Below are positions 1 to 6,799 of a DNA stretch of 14,282 bases, one piece after another. Position numbers and translations under genes: made by a program. The DNA comes from an uncultured Mediterranea sp. (GTDB lineage Bacteria > Bacteroidota > Bacteroidia > Bacteroidales > Bacteroidaceae). Below the pieces are notes generated by a model. It did no database searches and was not told where the DNA came from. It saw nothing but the letters and a program-made list of their open reading frames with translations. The first letter of the stretch is position 1. Each line of letters starts with the position of its first letter. The stretch lies in contig CAMGAL010000018.1 in assembly GCA_946007445.1 (NCBI GenBank), positions 1 to 14,282 on the forward strand, written 5' to 3'.

Positions 1-1383
1 TATTGTCTTAATTTGCACCACAGTATAGTAGAAATCCTGTTCATAGTTCATATCCATCTTAGATGTCACGGTGGCGGGCTTCAGGTTGAAGGAGTGGGTC
101 AGGAAGTTGTCGGGAGCCGTGTTCTCGTCCATGCGGCGCACCAGGTAGGAGACGGCGTTGAGGAAGTGCTCGTCCTTCACCACAGGCGTGTAGAGGATGA
201 CGTGGTTGCCCAGGATGCTCTGTGCGCGCCATACGTGGTTGGCCATACCTTCCAGCATCTCGAAGCAGAAACACTCCTTCGGCGTGCCATACTTCTGCGA
301 CAGCAGGTAGCCGTAGCTGATGGTGAAGAGATTGTGCGAAGCCATACCGATGTGCAGCACCTTGGCGTTCTCAGGCAGCAGACCGCGCTCGAGGATGTGC
401 AGGTAGTTGGCATCCACCTCGGTCTTGCTGGTGCGCACGGGGTTGGGCCATCCGCGCAGGGAGCTGACCACCGTCTCCATCTCCAGGTTGCAACCCTTCA
501 CGATACGCATCTTGATGGGACTGCCACCGTCGGCTACACGGGCATGGGCAAACTCCAGCAACTCGCTCTGGAAGTCCCACGCATCGGGCAGGTAGGCCTG
601 CACCACGATACCGGCCTCGTAGTTCTTGAACTGCGGCAGGCTGAGCACATGCTTGAAGAGGCGCATGGTCAGGTGGGCATCCTTGTACTCCTCCATGTCG
701 AGGTTGATGAACTTGGCGCGCTTCTTGCCGTTCTCGTCCACATAGGGGAAGTCGATGGCTTTCTGATAGAGGGTGGACATGCGGTTCACCAGTTCGGGGA
801 AGCTCTCCTCGTAGTTCAGGGCGTGCGTCTGGGCGTAGATACCCGAAATCTTCACGCTGATGTAGTTGATGTCGGGGCTCTCCAGAGCCTCCAGGTAGTG
901 GTAGTAGCGCTTGTCGGCCTCTTCGTTGCCCAGCACCACTTCGCCCAGCAGGTTCACGTTCTGCCCGATCTTCTCCTTGAAGCGGGTGGCCAGGTGCTCG
1001 GTCAGACGCGGACGGGCCTCGTCGATGATGACCTTCGAGGTATCCATGCGCAGGCGTTTCTTGATGATGGGTATCGCCACGAAGTCAAAGTGATGGCCAA
1101 AGGCCTGATACATCTTAAATAGGAAAGCATCGCGCTTGTTCAGGAACTCGGGCACGCCGTAGCGGTCTATCAAGGTCTTGATGCGCTTGGCCAGCTTCTT
1201 GCGGTCGCGTATCTGTGACGACTCGTCCAGCATCTTCACCAGGAACTTCTTGTCCTGGGGGCGCTGCACCATGGTGGCATACTTCTTCTGTTCCCGACGT
1301 TCGGCTTCGGTGATGGTTTCTTCACAGGTGTTATAGAGGCGGAGTACCCATTGTTGTACTTCCGCAATAGTAGGTTTATCCAT
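1..1383 (-). CDS. putA: PutA-type proline dehydrogenase, N-terminal part (cut by left edge)
   Basis: This gene runs off the left edge, and 461 codons are visible. The flavin-dependent PRODH domain oxidises proline to pyrroline-5-carboxylate. Visible family motifs, in order, are NLLGE, YISVKISG, FINLDMEEY, VVQAYLPDA, RIVKGCNLE, IGMASHN, CFEMLEGMA and, near residues 420-435, LVRRMDENTA, which contains the paired arginines that hold the proline carboxylate in this family. The reading frame stays open past the end of the barrel. By analogy with Bacteroidota homologues, a pyrroline-5-carboxylate/glutamate-semialdehyde dehydrogenase domain probably follows outside the window. No ribbon-helix-helix DNA-binding domain, as in E. 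coli PutA, is present at the N-terminus. The start is ATG at 1383-1381; an in-frame TAA lies five codons upstream, so no longer start is possible. The ATG overlaps the stop (TAATG) of an upstream frame discussed separately. A monofunctional enzyme cannot be excluded. Confidence 0.93.
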   Translation of the reverse strand, partial: MDKPTIAEVQQWVLRLYNTCEETITEAERREQKKYATMVQRPQDKKFLVKMLDESSQIRDRKKLAKRIKTLIDRYGVPEFLNKRDAFLFKMYQAFGHHFDFVAIPIIKKRLRMDTSKVIIDEARPRLTEHLATRFKEKIGQNVNLLGEVVLGNEEADKRYYHYLEALESPDINYISVKISGIYAQTHALNYEESFPELVNRMSTLYQKAIDFPYVDENGKKRAKFINLDMEEYKDAHLTMRLFKHVLSLPQFKNYEAGIVVQAYLPDAWDFQSELLEFAHARVADGGSPIKMRIVKGCNLEMETVVSSLRGWPNPVRTSKTEVDANYLHILERGLLPENAKVLHIGMASHNLFTISYGYLLSQKYGTPKECFCFEMLEGMANHVWRAQSILGNHVILYTPVVKDEHFLNAVSYLVRRMDENTAPDNFLTHSFNLKPATVTSKMDMNYEQDFYYTVVQIKTI

Positions 1384-1422
1384 TACGTTCTGAATTTATA
1401 AGATGAATAAATAGCAAACAGC

Positions 1423-1530
1423 ATCCGCATCGCCAACGGCTGCGCATAGCCTTCACGCTCGGCTCCATGGCGACCCATGGGTACTGAGTGCGGATTCTTT
1501 GATAGGGATTGGGGATGGTCCTCTGACCAT
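1423..1530 (-). promoter_or_regulatory. Possible structured 5' leader of putA
   Basis: Several short inverted repeats are packed into about 110 bases upstream of putA. ATCCGCA (1423-1429) pairs with TGCGGAT (1489-1495). CCATGG at 1465-1470 and 1475-1480 can fold on a 4-base loop. GGCT/AGCC pairs occur at 1438-1451 and 1448-1464. ATGGTC/GACCAT (1515-1530) also has a 4-base loop. Together they could form a closed multi-stem RNA followed by a separate hairpin. No known riboswitch class is recognised, and no folding energy was computed. Confidence 0.3.
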
Positions 1531-1619
1531 CAGCAGGTCGGGCTGAACATCACAGCCCTGTAACGATGCAACTCCTGCAGAGCCTGCTTCGAAAACATAT
1601 CAAACAGTTGCTGTTTCAT
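1530..1619 (-). CDS. Possible 29-residue leader ORF upstream of putA
   Basis: The minus strand reads ATG at 1619-1617, 29 codons (MKQQLFDMFSKQALQELHRY, then nine more residues ending in SPTC) and TGA at 1532-1530. If the TGA is ignored, the same frame stays open for 48 more codons and ends in a TAA that overlaps the putA ATG as TAATG. The peptide has one proline, so it does not look like a classical proline-rich attenuator. I do not recognise it. It could be a real small protein, a leader peptide coupled to putA, a gene broken by the TGA, or chance. Codon choice looks plausible for a gene. Confidence 0.3.
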   Translation of the reverse strand: MKQQLFDMFSKQALQELHRYRAVMFSPTC

Positions 1620-1876
1620 AATGGATTGTTAGTAAAATGGTGAATAATGTTTCATTTTCATTTGCAAAGAAAAGAAATAAAAATGAGACATCCATCGCCC
1701 TGTAGTTAAAGAATGTAAAAGGAATAGATTTATGTTCACTCTTTCATCAAATGTCGTTCATAAGGCATCAGAATAAGGGATTTTGCTAACATTTTGCACA
1801 CACAAAACAATTTGCTGTATCGTGCCGAGACACTTGCCCCTCCGGCCACCATACAGTTCTTTTGTGGTTGTCCGCA

Positions 1877-1907
1877 CAAATGTAGGGCTTTTCCCGCTCT
1901 TTCGCAA
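1877..1907 (-). promoter_or_regulatory. Bacteroidota-type promoter, minus strand
   Basis: On the minus strand, TTG (1907-1905) is followed after exactly 20 bases by TACATTTG (1884-1877). This matches the Bacteroides -33/-7 consensus with full identity at the TAnnTTTG element. Transcription would start near 1870 and head towards putA, giving a leader of about 490 bases. No other minus-strand gene lies between, so putA is the likely target. A chance match is possible. Confidence 0.4.
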
Positions 1908-2061
1908 GCGTATCCGCCGTTTTTTTTTCGGGGTATTCACGAGTTTGGCATAGCGTCAGCACAGACTCCGTGCATCGACTGAAGGGGAGTCAAGGAAGAG
2001 AAAATGGAGGTCAAAACAGTTAAAAAGATAAAATGTATCATCAAATAAAGAAAGAATCATG

Positions 2062-2069
2062 CATATTTG
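2062..2069 (+). promoter_or_regulatory. Candidate -7 element of the efflux operon
   Basis: CATATTTG differs from TAnnTTTG at one position and sits about 40 bases upstream of the adaptor ATG at 2111, behind an AT-rich stretch. No TTG is found at the expected -33 distance, so this is a weak or regulator-dependent candidate. Confidence 0.3.
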
Positions 2070-2110
2070 CAGATTCAAGCGTTAACTAACTAAACACATC
2101 TTACTGAACG

Positions 2111-3187
2111 ATGAAACAGAACCCTCTATCCATCTGGCTGTGGGGATTGGCCTTGGCCGCCACCCTGACAGCATGCCGTGGCAAACAGTCGGCCGACGGC
2201 CCCCTGCCCTGCGTACAGACCGACACCATACAGGCTGCTACCCGGCAGCTGGGTGTACAATATCCCGGCCGGGTGAAGGCTGCGGAAGACCTGAACCTGG
2301 CGTTCAAGGTGAGCGGCACCATCCTGCGCATCACGGCCTCTGAGGGCAGTCCCATCCGCAAGGGGCAACTGCTGGCCGAGCTGGAGCCTGCCGACTATCG
2401 GGCTCAGCTGGATGCCACCGAGGCCGAATACCAGAAGGTGAAGCGCGAGGCCGAACGCATCATGACCCTCTATAAAGAGGAGGTGGTGTCGAGCAACCAG
2501 AACGACAAGGCCGTGTACGGCCTGCGCCAGATGGAGGCCAAGCTGCAGCACCACCGCGACCAGCTGGCCTACACACGCCTCTATGCCCCCTTCGACGGCT
2601 ATGTGCAGAAGCACCTCATCAACGCCCACGATACCATAGCAGCCGGTATGCCGGTGCTCTCCATCATCAGCAGCGGCACTCCCGAAGTGGAGATGAGCCT
2701 GCCTGCGGCCGAGTACATCCGACGCGACAGCTTCCGCAACTTCACATGCACCTTCAGCCTCTACCCCGGCGAGGTGTACCCCCTGCGCCTGCTGAGCATC
2801 ACCCCCAAGGCCAATGCCAACCAGCTATATACGGTGCGCCTGGCGGTCGATGTGCAGGGACGCCCCCTGCCCTCGCCCGGCATGAATGCCATGGTGGCCA
2901 TCACGACCAACGAGGACGACGCGACCTCGCTGCTGCTGCCTGCCAATGCCCTGCAGCACGAGGGCGAACAGACCTACATCTACCTGTATGACTCGACCGA
3001 CAACCGCGTGCATCGCTGCGCCGTGGAGCTGCTGCGCCTGCTCTCCGACGGACGCTGCATCGTGCGCTCTGCCGGAGCCCGGGCTGGCGATGTGGTGGTG
3101 AGCTACGGTGCCCGCCACCTGAGCGACGGACAGGCCGTGAAGCTGCTGCCCGTCCACACAGCCACTAACGTAGGAGGACTGCTATGA
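2111..3187 (+). CDS. RND efflux periplasmic adaptor (membrane fusion protein), lipoprotein
   Basis: This 358-residue protein is of the AcrA/MexA (HlyD) type. Such adaptors link an inner-membrane RND pump to an outer-membrane channel. The N-terminus is a lipoprotein signal with lipobox LTAC and Cys22 as the anchor. The two halves of the barrel-sandwich (lipoyl-like) domain are at about residues 60-93 (FKVSGTI, EGSPIRKGQLLAELEP) and 154-188 (YTRLYAPFDGYV, IAAGMPVLSI). They are separated by a coiled-coil hairpin at about 94-153. The beta-barrel and membrane-proximal domains follow (PGMNAMVAI near 257-265). The length is normal for the family. The stop TGA overlaps the pump start (ATGA), so the two genes are translationally coupled. 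No outer-membrane factor gene adjoins. The substrate is unknown. Confidence 0.93.
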   Translation: MKQNPLSIWLWGLALAATLTACRGKQSADGPLPCVQTDTIQAATRQLGVQYPGRVKAAEDLNLAFKVSGTILRITASEGSPIRKGQLLAELEPADYRAQLDATEAEYQKVKREAERIMTLYKEEVVSSNQNDKAVYGLRQMEAKLQHHRDQLAYTRLYAPFDGYVQKHLINAHDTIAAGMPVLSIISSGTPEVEMSLPAAEYIRRDSFRNFTCTFSLYPGEVYPLRLLSITPKANANQLYTVRLAVDVQGRPLPSPGMNAMVAITTNEDDATSLLLPANALQHEGEQTYIYLYDSTDNRVHRCAVELLRLLSDGRCIVRSAGARAGDVVVSYGARHLSDGQAVKLLPVHTATNVGGLL

Positions 3188-5490
3188 TGGACCTGAGCAA
3201 CTGGGCATTCAAGAACCGACTGCTGGTTTACTTCGTGCTGGCAGTGCTGGTGGTGGGAGGCGGCTACTCTTGCTACGAGATGAGCAAGCTGGAAGACCCC
3301 GAGGTGAAGGTGAAGGCTGCTCTGGTGGTCGCCACCTATCCGGGTGCATCGGCCCATCAAGTGGAGATGGAATTGACCGACGTCTTGGAGAAGCACATAC
3401 GCACCATGGACGCTGTGGACCAGATAACCAGCTACTCCTACAACGACCTGAGCATCCTGCAGGTGGAACTGAAACCGACTGTGCCCGATGCCCAGGTGGA
3501 GCAGTATTGGGACATGTTGCGCCGCCGCGTAGGCGACACCCCGTTGCCCCCCGGAGCCAACCGACCGATGGTCAAGGACGACTTCGGCCAGGTGTTCGGC
3601 ATGTTCTATGCCCTGACCGGCGACGGGATGGGCGACCGTCAGCTGGCCGACTATGCCGAGCTCATCAAGCGCGAACTGCTGCTCGTCAAGGGCGTGGAGC
3701 GCATCGACCTCTACGGGGAACGTTCAGAGTGCATCTACATCAACCTGCTGCAAGACCGCATGGCAAACCTCGGCGTGAGTCCGGCCGAAGTGCTGGCCAC
3801 CCTGAACGGGCAGAACCAGACCACCTATAGCGGCTACTTCGACAACGGCGACCGGCGCGTGCGCATCCACGTGAGCGACCGCTTCCGCACCGTGGACGAC
3901 ATCGGGCAGATGCTCATCCAGGGGCACGACCAGGATCAACTGCGCCTGCGCGACATTGCCCTGATAGAGAAAGCGTATGCCGAGCCTACCCGCGCTGAGC
4001 TCATCTACGATGGAGAGCGGGCCATCGGTATCCTGATAGCCGCCTCCAGCCAGGAGGACATCCTGAAGGTGGGTGCCGCCGTCGAAGAGAAGCTGGCCCA
4101 GCTGCAAGCCGACCGCCTGCCTGCAGGTGTGGAGTACCACCGCGTGTTCTATCAGCCACAGCGCGTTGGCAATGCCCTGCAGACGTTTGTGGTCAACCTC
4201 ATCGAGTCGGTGGCCATCGTGGTCATCATCCTCATGTTGGCCATGGGCTTCAAGAGCGGCTACATCATCGGGCTGACGCTGGTGTTCACCGTGCTGGGCT
4301 CCTTCCTCTTCCTGCAGGCGCTGGACGGTACCATGCAACGGGTGTCGTTAGGCACCTTCATCCTGGCTATGGGTATGCTGGTGGACAATGCCATCGTCAT
4401 CATCGACGGCATCCTGGTCGACCTCAAGGCAGGCAAGCCCCGCATGGAGGCCCTCACGGCCATCGGACGACAGACGGCCATGCCCCTGCTGGGTGCCACA
4501 CTGATAGCCATCATTGCCTTCCTGCCCATCTTCCTCTCGCCCGATACGGCCGGTGCCTACACACGCGACCTCTTCATCGTGCTGGCCGTGTCGCTGATGC
4601 TCAGTTGGGTGCTGGCCCTGCTCTATGTGCCTCTGGTGGCCAACCGCAAGCTCTTCCCCCAGGTGGAAAATGCGGCTGCGGGTGGCACTGCCTACCAAGG
4701 CTGGGCCTACCGCTGGCTGCGCCTCACCTTGGGCTTTGGCCTGCAGCATCGCTGGACCTTCGTGGGCGGCATGGTGGGCCTGCTGCTGCTCGCGCTTGTA
4801 GGCTTCCGCTATATGAGGCAGGGATTCTTCCCCGACATGGAGTACGACCAGCTCTACATGGAGTACAAGTTGCCTGAAAGCACCCACTCCAAGCGCGTGA
4901 AGCGCGACCTGCAGGAGATTGAGAACTATCTTCGCCAAAATCCTGAAGTGACCCACGTCACGGCCTCCATCGGGAGCGCCCCGGGGCGGTACAACCTGGT
5001 GCGTTACATCCCCCTACCCTCGCTCTCGTACGGCGAACTGATTGTCGATTTCACTTCGCCTCAGGCACTGGTGGAACAGATAGACAGCCTGCAAGCCTAC
5101 CTGACAACCCACTATCCCGACGCCTATGTGAAACTGAAGCGCTACAACCTGATGTTCCGCCAATACCCCATCGAAGCCCAGTTCATGGGCCCCGACCCCG
5201 CCGTGCTGCACCAACTGGCCGACAGTGCGCGCCGCCTCATGGAGCAGACGCCCGAAGTGACCCTGATAACCACCGACTGGGAGCCGAAGGTGCCTGTGCT
5301 CAACGTAGAGTACGACCAGGCGGCAGCCCGTGCCCTCGGCTTGAGCCGTAGCGACGTCAGCTTGTCGCTGCTCACGGCTGCCGGCGGCATCCCCATCGGC
5401 GAGTTCTACGAGTGCAAGCTCGCCTACGCCAGCTTCGTGCGCTGCTTCGTCGACAACGGATTGCAGATCGAGGACCTGTTGAGCACATAG
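3184..5490 (+). CDS. RND efflux pump, N-terminal 768 residues (5' part of the interrupted gene)
   Basis: This is the part translated if the TAG is a true stop. It includes TM1 at about residues 14-31, the first periplasmic porter loop (KLEDPEV, YPGASAHQVE), TM2-TM6 at about residues 335-490 with proton-relay Asp401, TM7 (WTFVGGMVGLLLLALVGF) and most of the second periplasmic loop. Translation begins at ATG 3184 inside the adaptor stop; a second ATG follows directly. The protein ends at LQIEDLLST and lacks the last five membrane segments. Confidence 0.85.
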   Translation: MMDLSNWAFKNRLLVYFVLAVLVVGGGYSCYEMSKLEDPEVKVKAALVVATYPGASAHQVEMELTDVLEKHIRTMDAVDQITSYSYNDLSILQVELKPTVPDAQVEQYWDMLRRRVGDTPLPPGANRPMVKDDFGQVFGMFYALTGDGMGDRQLADYAELIKRELLLVKGVERIDLYGERSECIYINLLQDRMANLGVSPAEVLATLNGQNQTTYSGYFDNGDRRVRIHVSDRFRTVDDIGQMLIQGHDQDQLRLRDIALIEKAYAEPTRAELIYDGERAIGILIAASSQEDILKVGAAVEEKLAQLQADRLPAGVEYHRVFYQPQRVGNALQTFVVNLIESVAIVVIILMLAMGFKSGYIIGLTLVFTVLGSFLFLQALDGTMQRVSLGTFILAMGMLVDNAIVIIDGILVDLKAGKPRMEALTAIGRQTAMPLLGATLIAIIAFLPIFLSPDTAGAYTRDLFIVLAVSLMLSWVLALLYVPLVANRKLFPQVENAAAGGTAYQGWAYRWLRLTLGFGLQHRWTFVGGMVGLLLLALVGFRYMRQGFFPDMEYDQLYMEYKLPESTHSKRVKRDLQEIENYLRQNPEVTHVTASIGSAPGRYNLVRYIPLPSLSYGELIVDFTSPQALVEQIDSLQAYLTTHYPDAYVKLKRYNLMFRQYPIEAQFMGPDPAVLHQLADSARRLMEQTPEVTLITTDWEPKVPVLNVEYDQAAARALGLSRSDVSLSLLTAAGGIPIGEFYECKLAYASFVRCFVDNGLQIEDLLST
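5488..5490 (+). other. In-frame amber codon in the RND pump
   Basis: The TAG lies between ...DLLST and GFSTLPSPV..., and the same frame continues without interruption to 6303. One base change from CAG, TGG, AAG, GAG, TAC, TAT, TCG or TTG would create it. The other complete genes in the window end in TAA or TGA; none ends in TAG. Confidence 0.9.
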
Positions 5491-5538
5491 GGGTTCTCCA
5501 CCCTGCCCTCGCCCGTAGGTCTGCTCAACGAAGAGACC

Positions 5539-6303
5539 ATGCTGCGCCTGCGCTCAGGCTCCATCACCAAGGACGAACTGATACGCACCGTGCTGAGTAC
5601 GACCCCGCTGAAGCAGATTTGCCGCCAGGTGGAGCTGCAGTGGGAAGACCCCGTGGTGCCCCGCATCCACGGCCAGCGTTGCCAGCGGGTGCAGTGTTCG
5701 CCGGTAGCAGGCATCAGCACAGAAAAGGCTCGCCAGGCCATAGCCAGCCGGCTGGACCGGTGGCAGCTGCCCACCGGCTACAGTTTCCGTTGGGGAGGCG
5801 AGTACGATGCCAGCACCCGCTCGAAGGAGAACCTCTTCAAGTTCTTCCCCGCCTCCGTCATCCTGATGATAGTCATCTTGATTATGCTGTTCAAGGATTA
5901 CCGCAAGCCGCTCATCATCTTCTGCAGCATTCCGATGGTGCTGGTCGGTGTGGTGGCCGTCATGCTATTGACGGGTAAGACCTTCGACTTCGTGGCCATC
6001 GTGGGCACCCTGGGTCTGATAGGTATGCTCGTGAAGAACGGCATCGTGCTGATGGACGAAATCAATCTCCAAATCCAACAGGGAGTGGAGCCCTCCATCG
6101 CACTGATGGAGAGTGCACAGAGCCGTCTGCGTCCCGTCATGATGGCCTCGCTCACCACCATCCTGGGCATGATTCCGCTGCTGAGCGACGCCATGTTCGG
6201 CTCGATGGCTGCCGCCATCATGGGTGGCCTGCTCTTTGGCACACTCATTACCCTGCTCTTCATACCGGTGCTCTACGCCATGTTCTTCCGGGTGAAGAGC
6301 TGA
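5539..6303 (+). CDS. RND efflux pump, C-terminal 254 residues (3' part of the interrupted gene)
   Basis: This frame is the direct continuation of the pump gene. ATG 5539 is the first start codon after the TAG, and 16 sense codons precede it. It holds the end of the second periplasmic loop (PRIHGQRC, LPTGYSFRWGGEYDAS) and TM8-TM12, including LVKNGIVLMDE with the proton-relay Lys at fragment residue 166 and the RLRPVMMASLTTILGMIPLL segment typical of RND pumps. Whether it is translated on its own is unknown. It would be a remnant without the porter and TM1-TM7. Confidence 0.75.
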   Translation: MLRLRSGSITKDELIRTVLSTTPLKQICRQVELQWEDPVVPRIHGQRCQRVQCSPVAGISTEKARQAIASRLDRWQLPTGYSFRWGGEYDASTRSKENLFKFFPASVILMIVILIMLFKDYRKPLIIFCSIPMVLVGVVAVMLLTGKTFDFVAIVGTLGLIGMLVKNGIVLMDEINLQIQQGVEPSIALMESAQSRLRPVMMASLTTILGMIPLLSDAMFGSMAAAIMGGLLFGTLITLLFIPVLYAMFFRVKS

Positions 6304-6324
6304 ACGCAGCGTCATTTTATAAAA

Positions 6325-6371
6325 AGGGCAGAGGCAGCAAACCGCTCATCCGGCGGTGCTGCCTCTGCCCT
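6325..6371. terminator. Strong hairpin terminator between convergent genes
   Basis: A perfect 15-base-pair stem is formed by AGGGCAGAGGCAGCA (6325-6339) and its complement at 6357-6371, with a 17-base loop. Read on the minus strand it is followed by TTTTTATAAAAT, a classical intrinsic terminator for the winged-helix gene. On the plus strand the following TGATTTCAAT is a poor U-tract, but the hairpin probably also ends the pump transcript. Confidence 0.85.
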
Positions 6372-6416
6372 GATTTCAATCAGTTGATTACAGAAAAATT
6401 TGTGTAGCGACTGAGC

Positions 6417-6617
6417 TTACTTCAAGGTAACGATCACTTTGCCCTTCACCTCTTCGGTGGCCACCTTATCTTCTCTCAACAACCAGCCCAGACCCAGGTA
6501 GAGTTCCTTGTCGGCCAGTTCGGCTGCTTTCTTGATTTGAGCGGTTGACAAACCTTCCGTACCATTCAGAGCGTTCCAAATCTTTCCGGCTACTTCGCCT
6601 GCTTTTTCTTTCATCAT
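6417..6617 (-). CDS. Small winged-helix domain protein (DUF2582 type)
   Basis: This 66-residue protein resembles the small winged helix-turn-helix proteins common in Bacteroidales. Features seen are AGKIWNALNG near residues 10-19, a helix-turn-helix-like STAQIKKAAELADKELYLGL, then GWLLREDKV and a short beta wing ending in GKVIVTL. The family is thought to bind nucleic acid, but its targets and role are not known to me. It is monocistronic, has its own promoter at 6659-6686 and ends in front of a strong terminator. The first of two adjacent ATGs (6617) is chosen; the second (6614) is equally possible. Its divergent position next to the porin operon would suit a local regulator, but no evidence beyond position supports that. 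Confidence 0.85.
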   Translation of the reverse strand: MMKEKAGEVAGKIWNALNGTEGLSTAQIKKAAELADKELYLGLGWLLREDKVATEEVKGKVIVTLK

Positions 6618-6658
6618 CTTACTTACTTTTGGTTAAACATCTATCATTTTTTCGGTTG

Positions 6659-6686
6659 CAAAGATACGCATTTTTATGTTACACAA
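6659..6686 (-). promoter_or_regulatory. Promoter of the winged-helix gene
   Basis: The minus strand shows TTG (6686-6684), a 17-base spacer and a perfect TAnnTTTG element, TATCTTTG (6666-6659). Transcription would start near 6652, giving a 5' leader of about 35 bases before the ATG at 6617. Confidence 0.65.
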
Positions 6687-6690
6687 CATA
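6675..6690. repeat. Inverted repeat overlapping the -33 region (possible operator)
   Basis: TATGTT (6675-6680) and AACATA (6685-6690) form a perfect 6-base inverted repeat around ACAC. The right half covers the -33 TTG of the minus-strand promoter, a position where a bound dimer would block transcription. No experimental or family evidence identifies a binder. Confidence 0.35.
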
Positions 6691-6739
6691 TTATTTGGGG
6701 TATTTTTCACATTTTTGTCGTAAAAAGGGGTGCAAAACC

Positions 6740-6769
6740 TTGCCACCTTACCCCAAAAAGCTATCTTTG
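6740..6769 (+). promoter_or_regulatory. Promoter of the porin-ABC-vanX-miaA operon
   Basis: TTG (6740-6742), a 19-base spacer and TATCTTTG (6762-6769) match the Bacteroides -33/-7 consensus. The expected start near 6775 leaves about 25 bases before the porin ATG at 6800. No second convincing promoter is seen in the short gaps downstream, so this may drive the whole run of genes to the right edge. Confidence 0.7.
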
Positions 6770-6799
6770 CAGGGTATATAACAACCCTTTATTGCCAAC

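Larger units (their letters stand above)
1384..2110. other. Divergent intergenic region between putA and the efflux operon
   Basis: This stretch of 727 bases has no confident protein gene. The part next to putA (1384-1619) is visibly richer in G and C and rich in inverted repeats; it may be a structured leader and holds a short ORF. The middle (1621-1760) is AT-rich. On the minus strand, TTTCTTTG at 1672-1665 is a poor -7 element with no good -33 partner. A much better minus-strand promoter lies at 1877-1907. The right part (1990-2110) is AT-rich and must hold the promoter of the efflux operon. Two frames of about 60 codons overlap each other near 1758-1982. Both look like chance ORFs, because they resemble nothing I recognise and one starts upstream of the promoter that would have to express it. 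Confidence 0.7.
3184..6303 (+). pseudogene. RND (AcrB/MexB-type) efflux pump gene interrupted by one in-frame TAG
   Basis: Read through the TAG at 5488-5490, this is one continuous frame of 1039 sense positions, the usual size of an RND inner-membrane pump, with no other lesion. It has TM1 and two large periplasmic loops. TM4 carries GMLVDNAIVIID: Asp401 is the proton-relay residue, and Asn402 replaces the second Asp of AcrB. TM10 carries LVKNGIVLMDE with the relay Lys at codon 951. The TAG is codon 769, in the second periplasmic loop. Termination there leaves TM1-TM7 without TM8-TM12, which would not be expected to pump. The adaptor immediately upstream is intact. The lesion may be a recent nonsense mutation, a sequencing or assembly error, or a suppressed codon. 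The sequence alone does not decide between these. Confidence 0.85.

Noticed and set aside
13..1122. Long plus-strand ORF of 369 codons opposite putA
   Set aside because: It is antisense to a clear proline dehydrogenase with family motifs along its whole length. The protein is His/Val/Gln-rich, as expected from the complement of GC-rich coding sequence.
1530..1532. TGA in the putA leader read as selenocysteine
   Set aside because: The neighbouring hairpin is short (6 base pairs), begins at the TGA rather than at the usual distance, and no selenoprotein family is recognised.
1758..1982. Two overlapping ORFs of about 60 codons on opposite strands in the spacer
   Set aside because: No recognisable motif, each overlaps the other, and the minus-strand one begins upstream of the promoter at 1877-1907. 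The Lys/Arg-rich start comes from a T-run on the other strand.
5488..5490. Genome-wide recoding of TAG to glutamine
   Set aside because: All other genes here are typical bacterial chromosome genes, and such recoding is known to me only from phages of this group. A nonsense mutation or error is simpler.
5412..5978. 188-codon plus-strand ORF over the TAG of the pump gene
   Set aside because: It is in a different frame. The pump frame gives family motifs on both sides of the TAG, while this frame gives a Pro/Arg/His-rich sequence without known motifs. It is not evidence of a frameshift.
6378..6389. Small inverted repeat AATCA-GT-TGATT behind the terminator
   Set aside because: Five base pairs with a 2-base loop in AT-rich sequence is expected by chance.
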